From IMG/VR virus record IMGVR_UViG_3300027793_000052, positions 62,001 to 126,000 of that record: a stretch of DNA of 64,000 nt. One strand, given 5' to 3'. The number at the start of each line of letters is the position of its first letter. The first letter of the stretch is position 1. The position numbers were made by a program, and so were the translations under genes. Below, piece by piece: positions 57,144 through 64,000 of this stretch. The notes beneath the pieces are model-generated. The model was not told the DNA's origin, made no database searches, and saw nothing but the letters and a program-made list of their open reading frames with translations. This stretch comes from a virus.

Positions 57144-59360
57144 ATGGGAAATATAACAAATAAACAATTAGAAAGAATGAAAGCTTTAATGGGCGGTGTT
57201 AAACCTGTTAATGAAGGTGTTAATCTTTCTTCTATCACTTTAACAAAAAAAGCACCTAACGATAAGTATTATGGTATTGTTAAAGAAATTAATAAATATT
57301 TCATTAAGGAATCAATAGACGGTGTTAACTATGACTATATCGGTGGTTTAGGTAATAAAAATAAAAACCAATTCAATTCATATGAAGAGGCCACTAGACG
57401 TTTAAATTTAATGTTTGAGGATTTTAATAGAACTTATGGTGTTGAAAAAGGTACTAATATTTTAACACCTGATTTAATCCAAGAAAAAAAGTTTGTAATT
57501 AAAACAAAAAAGAAAAAAAAATCTAAAGGTTCGGAAGAAGCGACAGGTTTTGACTTTGGCGGTGAAGAAGAAACAACTGATACAGAAACAGAAGGCGGTG
57601 AAGAATTTGACTTTGGTGGCGGAGAAGAAACAACTGATACCGATACTGAAACAGAAGGTGGTGAAGAATTTGATTTTGGTGGTGATACTGAAGGTGAAGA
57701 AGAAACAACTGACACAGAAACAGAAGGTGGTGAAGAATTTGATTTCGGGGGTGAAGAAGAAACTACTGACACTGAAACAGAAATTACTGATGATGAAACT
57801 GATGAAGATTTAGATTTAGAAAGTGATAGTGAAGATAACATTAAAGATATACAAAAATTAACTGGTAAGTTAGGTCAAAAACTTAGAGACACTGAAGATG
57901 TTTCTTCAGATTTAAGTAAATGGGTGGCTAAAAGTGTTATATCCGCATTAGATTTAGACCTTATGGATAGTGAGGATAAAAAAGATATTATTCGTGCAAT
58001 TAAGAAAAAAGGTAAAGAAGATTCCGACGCTGAATTTGATTTTATGAGTAATGATCCTGAAGATGATGAAGATGATTACGATATTTGGTATCCGGATCAA
58101 GATTTTAAAACAAGATTTTTATCGGCACATGATGAAGGTGATTATATAGAAGATGATGATGTTGAATTTGATTGGAGTAAATTAAGTGATGCAGAAAAAT
58201 CTAGATTAATGACTACTGAGGATGAAGAAATTGATTACGGTCCGGGTGGTGAAGAGGTTGAAGGTTCTGAAATTATTTTAGATGATTATATGGAAGATAG
58301 TGATGACGACTTAGTTGATTGGAATAGTTTATCCGATGAAGAAAAAACAATGGTTTTAAATCCAAAAGAAGATTATATGAGTGGTTGTACCGATTATATG
58401 AGTGGTTGTAAAGATTACATGGATGACCCTTATATGATGCCAAAAACAGCACCAACAAAACCAACAACAAAACCTGACGTTAAACCTGGTACGGACAGAC
58501 CAAGTCCTAGTAAAAAACCTTTTACTCGTCCACCACATATTCCACCAGATGAAGAATCAGCCCCTAAAGCTTTAGAAGATGAAGATTTTTACGGTATAAA
58601 CTATGACAATGATGAAACCATAGATTATATGGGAGATAATCCAAATATTATTAAACGTTCTGAAATAGATTACATGAATGATTATGTAATGAAAGAAGAT
58701 CATTTAAATACTAAAATGGCTACTATAGAACAAGAAATGGCTTATGAAGATGTTGAATCTATGGCTAGACAAAATGGTTTAGAAATATCGTGGGATAAAA
58801 AAGATAAGTCCTCAGATCCTGAAGAAGAAACTATTTATTTAAACCTTAAACGTGGTAATAAAATTGTGGGTAGTGTTAGAATTAACGCTGTTGGTGATGT
58901 TGAAGTTGGTGGGCCTATGAAAAAATCTTTTAAAGGACAACCTCTTGACAATCTTAATGATTTTTACGAATATTTGGGTGAAAAAAATATAGAAATGAGT
59001 CCAAAAACAGCACCAACAAAACCAACAACAAAACCCGATGTTAAACCTGGTACTGACAAGCCAACACCGTCAAAACGTCCTTTTACTCGTCCACCACATA
59101 TTCCACCAGATGAAGAATCAGCCCCTAAAGCAAAAACAGAAGGTTATATAGCGACTAATAAAAAAAAGATTAGTGAGGCAGTAAAAGTGACTAAAACACA
59201 ACTTTTTAAATCATTAGACAAAAAAAATCTTAGTAATGAGAAACTAAATGATTTAGATTATTTAAAAAAATTAATAGACAACGTATTAGATACAGAATTT
59301 GACTTTGTGGCTGACAATACTGAAACTTTAGCTAAGGAATACATTTCTAAAAATCAATAA
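57144..59360 (+). CDS. Acidic repeat-rich virion/scaffold-type protein
   Basis: 738 residues. The start GNITNKQLERMKALMGGVKP is helical. Residues about 133-220 contain four near-copies of EETTDTETEGGEEFDFGG; further acidic parts include DYMSGC repeats. Two proline-rich linkers (PKTAPTKPTTKPDVKPGTD then FTRPPHIPPDEE) are encoded by near-identical 131-bp DNA repeats. Low-complexity acidic proteins of this size occur as prohead core or scaffold proteins; that is a suggestion from composition only. Confidence 0.7.
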   Translation: MGNITNKQLERMKALMGGVKPVNEGVNLSSITLTKKAPNDKYYGIVKEINKYFIKESIDGVNYDYIGGLGNKNKNQFNSYEEATRRLNLMFEDFNRTYGVEKGTNILTPDLIQEKKFVIKTKKKKKSKGSEEATGFDFGGEEETTDTETEGGEEFDFGGGEETTDTDTETEGGEEFDFGGDTEGEEETTDTETEGGEEFDFGGEEETTDTETEITDDETDEDLDLESDSEDNIKDIQKLTGKLGQKLRDTEDVSSDLSKWVAKSVISALDLDLMDSEDKKDIIRAIKKKGKEDSDAEFDFMSNDPEDDEDDYDIWYPDQDFKTRFLSAHDEGDYIEDDDVEFDWSKLSDAEKSRLMTTEDEEIDYGPGGEEVEGSEIILDDYMEDSDDDLVDWNSLSDEEKTMVLNPKEDYMSGCTDYMSGCKDYMDDPYMMPKTAPTKPTTKPDVKPGTDRPSPSKKPFTRPPHIPPDEESAPKALEDEDFYGINYDNDETIDYMGDNPNIIKRSEIDYMNDYVMKEDHLNTKMATIEQEMAYEDVESMARQNGLEISWDKKDKSSDPEEETIYLNLKRGNKIVGSVRINAVGDVEVGGPMKKSFKGQPLDNLNDFYEYLGEKNIEMSPKTAPTKPTTKPDVKPGTDKPTPSKRPFTRPPHIPPDEESAPKAKTEGYIATNKKKISEAVKVTKTQLFKSLDKKNLSNEKLNDLDYLKKLIDNVLDTEFDFVADNTETLAKEYISKNQ
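58440..58570 (+). repeat. 131-bp direct repeat, copy 1
   Basis: Nearly identical to 59001-59131 within the same gene. Encodes the PKTAPTKPTTKPDVKPGTD linker. Could delete the 560 bp between copies by recombination. Confidence 0.75.
59001..59131 (+). repeat. 131-bp direct repeat, copy 2
   Basis: Partner of 58440-58570, with a few substitutions. Confidence 0.75.
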
Positions 59361-59773
59361 TGAAAGAATTGTATTTAATATATATAAATAAAGTAGGTAC
59401 TAATCATAAAGGGGAACACATTTTTGAGTTCCTCTTTTCAAATTCCGTAAATTATGATTGGGATGAAAGTTGGTACGAATCCTCGGTTGTTACAGATAAG
59501 AACGATTTAACACCAGACCCAAGTTTTATTAAATTTGTTGGAAATATTAAAACATCCGACTTTGATTTAGAATTAATACAAAATTCAGGTGTATTTCAAA
59601 TATACAATGCTGTAGAAGGTATCGTGGCTTTAGGTTGGGAAAAATTAGAAGATAATGGTGATTATCCTGAAGAACGTTTAGTATTTAAATTTGGTGATAC
59701 TTTAAAATCAGTTGAAGAAAAACTATATTCATTAGATTTGGTATTCGACAAAGATAAAAAAATTAAAACATAA
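59360..59773 (+). CDS. Conserved structural-region phage protein
   Basis: 137 residues: KELYLIYINKVGTNHKGEHI, FEFLFSNSVNYDWDESWYES, and QNSGVFQIYNAVEGIVALGW. This small protein occurs next to head/structural genes in many large phages. ATGA-type overlaps with both neighbours show strong coupling. Function unknown. Confidence 0.7.
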   Translation: MKELYLIYINKVGTNHKGEHIFEFLFSNSVNYDWDESWYESSVVTDKNDLTPDPSFIKFVGNIKTSDFDLELIQNSGVFQIYNAVEGIVALGWEKLEDNGDYPEERLVFKFGDTLKSVEEKLYSLDLVFDKDKKIKT

Positions 59774-61584
59774 TGTCTAAAAAATTAAGAGAAATAGAAG
59801 AAACTAGTTTCGAAGATAAAGTTAAATCTTTAGATGATAAGATTTTAAATCTTAAAAACAAATCAAAAGAAGTAAATAATCAAATTATTAATAGTAAAGC
59901 ACAATCTACAGCCGCATCCACACAAGCTAGTAGAGCTGTCGGTGTAACACCAGAAGTTGAGGCTCAAGACAGACAAATGAAAACAGCACTAGCAAAAAAA
60001 TCTAGAGAAGAGGCCAAATACTTTCAAGGTGAATTAGACAAGGTTAAAGATGAAATTAAATCAGTTGAAGTGGAAAAGGCTAATTTATTAAAAAATAAAA
60101 ATATACAACAAGAAAATACTATGGCTAACTTAACTAAACAAGATATTTTACGTATATTGGAGTCTTCACAGTCAGCTATAATGACTAAAAGTGAACTAGT
60201 AGAAACAATATCAAAAAAAATATTAACAGAAGACATGAATGACGATGTAAGAAGAAAATTTGAAAGTGGTGAAAATGACTTTTCAGAAATTTTAGGTAGG
60301 GATTTAACCAATCAATTAGCTAGGGAATCCTTCGAAGAAATAGCTAGAAATATCAGAGAAAAAACTGGTAAACAAAATGTAACATTTAATGATGTTCAAA
60401 GAATTATGAGTAATTCCTTGGTTAGTGCGGCAAAACAAGAATATCGTATGGGTATTCAAAATTTAGAGGCTAAAGCAGTTGAAATGGTTAAAAAAAGTTT
60501 TAAAATCCCTGAAGGTTCTATCGAGTTTGAGGCCACAATATCAGGTTTACCACCAGCTATGTTAGGTTTACCTGAAGATATTTCTGAAGAAGAAATGAGA
60601 CAGGCTTCTGAACAAAATGGTTTTAAAATTGGTAAAATTAATCGTGGTAATCTTAGAATAAATACCCCAGAACCTCAAAAACCAAGAGGTAAAAATGAAG
60701 ACCAATTAAAATCGGCGGTTAAAAGACGTAGATACACTAACGCTATGACACATGGTGCGGCAAGGAAATCACAAAATTTACATATGCTAGATGATGAATT
60801 CCGTAGACAAAATCAACGTTTGGCTAAAGATTATAGTGATTTAATGGCGGCCAACGACGCTAGTTATTTTTTATTGGATGATGAAACTATAAAAGACCAA
60901 GGAAGTAGTGGTGTTCATGCGGGAAATGTTAAGATAACCACAACAAGTGAAGGTAAATATAAAATTATAGCACAAGGTATGACATTCCCAATACTTTTAC
61001 ATGAATTAGGTAAAGGTGTTATAGATCTAATGTCGGATTGGGGTAAGTCTAAGGATCCTGAAATTAGAAAATATGTGGCCGAAAAAGTGGACACATTAGA
61101 AAATGAAACCAATGATATTCGTTTAGGTACTAAAATTTGGGAAAAATTCGTTCAACAAATACCAGTAGACAATCAAGAAGCTATATCATTAACTTGGCAT
61201 AAATTACAAGAATTAGAAGACGATGAGTATAATAAAATAGTTGAGGGTTTAATAGCCAACAAAACCGAAGCTCAAACAAAAGTTAGAAGGTTGGCTGATG
61301 AGGCTATAAGAGAACTAAGAGAAGAAGAAATGCAATCTTCTTTTGGTGGAGATGACGATGAACCAATCGATGATAAAGGTGAAACACCTACAGCTGATGA
61401 CGAGGAAGAAGAGGAGGATGATATATTAAAACGTATAATGGGTAAACAAGAACCAGAAGATGTTGTGGATAGTCCTGAAACTTGGTCTAAAAAAGAATTA
61501 GAATCGGCTATTGATCAGGCTTTAGATGACGAAGACTATGGGTTGGTTAAAAAATTAACCGATATACTGAATAGAAAATATTAA
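59773..61584 (+). CDS. Large helical structural protein
   Basis: 603 residues. A coiled-coil N-terminal (residues about 1-120, SLDDKILNLKNKSKEVNN), an ILTED segment (L-T-E) near 150, and a central FPILLHELGKGVIDLMSDW which is conserved in large-phage structural proteins I recall. The C-terminus is acidic (ADDEEEEEDDILKRIMGKQ). Likely a head or neck component; the role is inferred from neighbourhood. Confidence 0.65.
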   Translation: MSKKLREIEETSFEDKVKSLDDKILNLKNKSKEVNNQIINSKAQSTAASTQASRAVGVTPEVEAQDRQMKTALAKKSREEAKYFQGELDKVKDEIKSVEVEKANLLKNKNIQQENTMANLTKQDILRILESSQSAIMTKSELVETISKKILTEDMNDDVRRKFESGENDFSEILGRDLTNQLARESFEEIARNIREKTGKQNVTFNDVQRIMSNSLVSAAKQEYRMGIQNLEAKAVEMVKKSFKIPEGSIEFEATISGLPPAMLGLPEDISEEEMRQASEQNGFKIGKINRGNLRINTPEPQKPRGKNEDQLKSAVKRRRYTNAMTHGAARKSQNLHMLDDEFRRQNQRLAKDYSDLMAANDASYFLLDDETIKDQGSSGVHAGNVKITTTSEGKYKIIAQGMTFPILLHELGKGVIDLMSDWGKSKDPEIRKYVAEKVDTLENETNDIRLGTKIWEKFVQQIPVDNQEAISLTWHKLQELEDDEYNKIVEGLIANKTEAQTKVRRLADEAIRELREEEMQSSFGGDDDEPIDDKGETPTADDEEEEEDDILKRIMGKQEPEDVVDSPETWSKKELESAIDQALDDEDYGLVKKLTDILNRKY

Positions 61585-61588
61585 AAAT

Positions 61589-61666
61589 CTTAACGTTTAG
61601 GACCGTTAAGTTATGTGGGGTGAAAGCCCCCGACTAACCCGTGTGTTCGCTCCATACGGGTTTTTT
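61589..61666 (+). ncRNA. Three-hairpin RNA element ending in a terminator
   Basis: CTTAACG-8 nt-CGTTAAG (61589-61610), GGGG-tgaaag-CCCC (61617-61630), then ACCCGT-13 nt-ACGGGT (61637-61661) with a T6 tail. Only the last is a standard terminator. The first two conserved-looking stems may be a small regulatory RNA or 3' UTR structure of the preceding mRNA. Confidence 0.55.
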
Positions 61667-61692
61667 AATGTTTATTTTATATTATAAATGAT

Positions 61693-61703
61693 GATATTTA
61701 TTA
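61693..61703 (+). promoter_or_regulatory. Late-type promoter motif GATATTTAT
   Basis: GATATTTATTA begins 14 nt before the ATG at 61707. Confidence 0.6.
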
Positions 61704-61706
61704 CAT

Positions 61707-64000
61707 ATGAGGACTAAATTTTTGTTAGAAGAATTAATATTTGAAGGTAGGTTGGAGGATGTTAAAAAAAAATATCCTGAAGTACCTGAAGAGTTTGTAG
61801 AAGAATTATCAAGGAAAGACCCTTCAGGTAATAACAAGTATTTGGATTGGATGGTTAAACGGAAATCGTCTGATGTAACAATACCTATGATTGTTAAATA
61901 CACAAATTTATTCCATAAAAATTTAAATAAACTAACTAAAGAAAATTTAGATGAGTTTGTTAAAAGTAGTAGTAGATTTGATTGGTTGTTAACAGACGAC
62001 AGTCCAATCGCTAAGGAATTTCAAAAAATATATAAATCACCAAAAGATATAAATCAATATACGGATTGGGTTTTATTTGTTGAGGTAGTAAAATTCATTG
62101 ATGAATTACTAACTAAATCTGACGTTAAAAAATTAGAAACTAAAACATTATATAATGATGATAATTTATTAATATTAATACCTTTATCACATAAAGCGTC
62201 TTGTTTTTATGGTTCTGGCACTAAATGGTGTACAACAAATAAGGAATCTGACAATTATTTTAAAAGTTACAGTTCAAAAGGCACCCTATTCTATATAATA
62301 AACAAAAAAGAACCTCAATCAAACCCTTGGTATAAAGCGGCCATTTTTTTCAACAATGACGGCAATGCTGAAGCTTATGATGCTCCAGATAAACCAACAT
62401 CTATTAAAGTAGCTAAAGATAGTATACCTAATTGGGATACTGTTCGTGATGTTATTGTGGATTACTTATCATCTAACAACAAAAAAGGTATTGATAAGTT
62501 ATATTTCGGTGATGAACTAATAACTTGGGTTGATTCATTAGGTTTGGATCCATTAAAAACTTTATCTTATGATAGATTTATTAAAGAATTAGGGGTTGAT
62601 AAGGCATATGAATATATGGTTAAAAAACAAGTTGATCCTATAGATTACATTGAAGGTGCTGATAATATATTTTATTTTTACTCACAATTAATTAAGGATG
62701 AACTTAAAACTGTTAAAACCTTATGGGAATTAGCCAAAAAAAGAAATTACAACCCTTTTGATTTTTTAGATTTTTCTTCTTCTAGTGTTAAATCATTATT
62801 AAATGCAATAATAGAAAATATTATAAGTTTAGATGATTTTTTAAACGAAATCATGAAACATAAATACAGTATAAATAACCTTTTCGGTCATCTTAGTAAT
62901 GCTACCACCGCTGAATATATTATTAAACTTTTTAAAACAAATAATACTGATAGTAATAAAGAGGCTGTTAATTTATTTTTTAATTTTTGTTTTGAGGCTG
63001 ATATAAACCCTTTTAATAATTTAAACCAAAGAGTTATAAAAATTATTTTAGATGTTTATAGTATTGAGGAAAAAATAGATTTTATTTTAAAAAATATTAA
63101 TTTAGTACCAAATGACGTTGAATTATACAAATACGGTATAGATGATGGACAAATATTTGCTTATTGTGATGAAGAAGAAATTAAACTAATATTATCAAAG
63201 AATTTACTTAGTGATATTAATTTAGATTTGTACATAAAAGTTTTTGGTAATTCACCAGAAACTTATTGGAGGTATATTTCACATATAACAGGGTTACATA
63301 TTGATATTATAAAATATAGATTAATTAATACTAGAGATTTTGTTGAAACTTATTTATTTGTAACAGGGGTTAGAAAAATATTCCCAACACTTGATGATTT
63401 ACAAAAATCTATAAACGACTTAGTTGGTTTGGACGAAGATGGTGATAATATAGTTGATGTGTTGTACAACGTCTCAACTCAAGTTGTTGTGGATGATTTT
63501 TTTAACAAAAATTATTATGAAGCTTATTTAAATTATAAAAAATTAGATATCTTGGATGATTTTGATGATTTATTTAAAATTTGTGCTTACAATTCCGCAC
63601 CACCAGAAGATAAAGAAATTAAAGAAGAAGTTCTATCTATTATTGAACATAGTTTTGGGGGTTACCGTAACGGTCAAATTAGGGAAGAGGGTGGAAGTTT
63701 TTATTTAACAATCGATGATTTATGTTATTTAGAAGATTTGTATACTGAAGTTTCTGGTAAAATTGTCTGTGGTGAAGATATTATAGATTGGTATGGTTAT
63801 GATGCTGATGAAGCTGTCCCAAGTGTTTTAGAAGTAAAGGGTGTTTCCGAATTAATTAGAGACTATTTGATGGAAGAAATGCGTAATAAAAAAATAACTT
63901 TAAAAGACTATTATATTGACGATTTTGAAAGTTGGGTGGAGGATTACGATGAAGATAACGGTAAATTTTCAATTACGTTATATGATGAAAGAATTGTGGG
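61707..64000 (+). CDS. SCxYGxxTxWCTT-family cargo protein, very long, partial
   Basis: At least 764 residues, open to the window edge. Leader RTKFLLEELIFEGR has L-L-E and I-F-E sites; LEDVKKKYPEVP and DPSGNNKYLDWM follow. The core LIPLSHKASCFYGSGTKWC then TTNKES is the family site. After it come long helical repeats (LKTVKTLWELAKKRNYNPFD, EEKIDFILKNINLVPNDVEL) and an acidic Trp-rich region (DDFESWVEDYDE). The largest and presumably packaged member of the family. Confidence 0.75.
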   Translation, partial: MRTKFLLEELIFEGRLEDVKKKYPEVPEEFVEELSRKDPSGNNKYLDWMVKRKSSDVTIPMIVKYTNLFHKNLNKLTKENLDEFVKSSSRFDWLLTDDSPIAKEFQKIYKSPKDINQYTDWVLFVEVVKFIDELLTKSDVKKLETKTLYNDDNLLILIPLSHKASCFYGSGTKWCTTNKESDNYFKSYSSKGTLFYIINKKEPQSNPWYKAAIFFNNDGNAEAYDAPDKPTSIKVAKDSIPNWDTVRDVIVDYLSSNNKKGIDKLYFGDELITWVDSLGLDPLKTLSYDRFIKELGVDKAYEYMVKKQVDPIDYIEGADNIFYFYSQLIKDELKTVKTLWELAKKRNYNPFDFLDFSSSSVKSLLNAIIENIISLDDFLNEIMKHKYSINNLFGHLSNATTAEYIIKLFKTNNTDSNKEAVNLFFNFCFEADINPFNNLNQRVIKIILDVYSIEEKIDFILKNINLVPNDVELYKYGIDDGQIFAYCDEEEIKLILSKNLLSDINLDLYIKVFGNSPETYWRYISHITGLHIDIIKYRLINTRDFVETYLFVTGVRKIFPTLDDLQKSINDLVGLDEDGDNIVDVLYNVSTQVVVDDFFNKNYYEAYLNYKKLDILDDFDDLFKICAYNSAPPEDKEIKEEVLSIIEHSFGGYRNGQIREEGGSFYLTIDDLCYLEDLYTEVSGKIVCGEDIIDWYGYDADEAVPSVLEVKGVSELIRDYLMEEMRNKKITLKDYYIDDFESWVEDYDEDNGKFSITLYDERIV

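Noticed and set aside
57434-57841. Minus-strand frame of about 135 codons rich in Ser, Val and Pro
   Set aside because: Antisense of the acidic EETTDTETEGG repeats; low-complexity coding DNA leaves the opposite frame open.
1-64000. CRISPR arrays or insertion sequences
   Set aside because: No regularly spaced identical repeats and no transposase motifs were seen. The tandem repeats found are within genes or promoter units.

Overview
The window reads as part of a very large, strictly lytic-style myovirus genome ('jumbo'-like) whose host belongs to the Bacteroidota, most likely a flavobacterium. This is inferred from very low GC, dense short genes with 1-20 bp overlaps, phage-type genes (tail fibres, split DNA ligase, UvsE-type endonuclease, insertion-bearing thymidylate synthase, RecA/DnaB-like ATPase, DUF3310, KTSC, glucosaminidase lysin, free-standing homing endonucleases), Bacteroidota-style lipoprotein signals, no Shine-Dalgarno sequences, and -7 boxes of the Bacteroidota type (TAnnTTTG). 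A tyrosine recombinase tail at the left edge is the only integration-type signal.

Layout. 1-13.8 kb: plus-strand run of tiny accessory genes (zinc ribbons, lipoproteins, SH3-like barrels, conserved Bacteroidota-phage small proteins), with one structured non-coding block (3.8-4.5 kb) and one minus-strand gene. 13.8-26.2 kb: further small beta-barrel proteins interleaved with cargo-type proteins, two more structured non-coding blocks (17.1-18.0 and 18.8-19.2 kb), a GC-rich island (20.45-20.74 kb) and a tRNA-like RNA (22.5 kb). 26.2-39 kb: HAD, PD-(D/E)XK-like and SCxYG-type cargo proteins, plus a minus-strand DNA repair block (HAD, ligase fractured around an HNH gene, UvsE). 39-42.7 kb: tail fibres. 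42.7-54.2 kb: DUF932-like protein, RecA/DnaB-like ATPase, DUF3310, a large homing endonuclease beside a disrupted DHH phosphoesterase, lysin, ClpC-like AAA+ protein, KTSC protein and ThyA. 54-64 kb: thioesterase, nucleotidyltransferase, acidic structural proteins and a very long SCxYG protein cut by the window edge.

Two promoter classes are visible. Small accessory and DNA-metabolism genes have TAT(A/C)TTTG ending 4-5 nt before the start codon, sometimes with TTGCC exactly 22 nt further upstream, implying nearly leaderless mRNAs. Cargo and structural genes have (G/A)ATATTTAT about 14-24 nt before the start, probably a phage late promoter. The late genes repeatedly encode the same short N-terminus, M(K/R)NLIKKILKEE or variants ending in (I/L)-x-E, on otherwise unrelated proteins. 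Several also carry internal F-x-x-(L/I)-x-E junctions between repeated modules. I infer a capsid-targeting and prohead-protease system that loads a set of enzymes and polyproteins into the head, analogous to T4 internal proteins processed by gp21.

The other standout is the DHH gene at 46.9 kb: its catalytic motif I is interrupted by an 11-nt insertion with matched CTT take-off and landing codons, a stop codon directly after take-off and a long upstream stem, next to a homing endonuclease gene. This is the architecture of the mobile translational-bypass cassette of T4 gene 60. All functional statements are read from sequence by eye; none was verified by database search.
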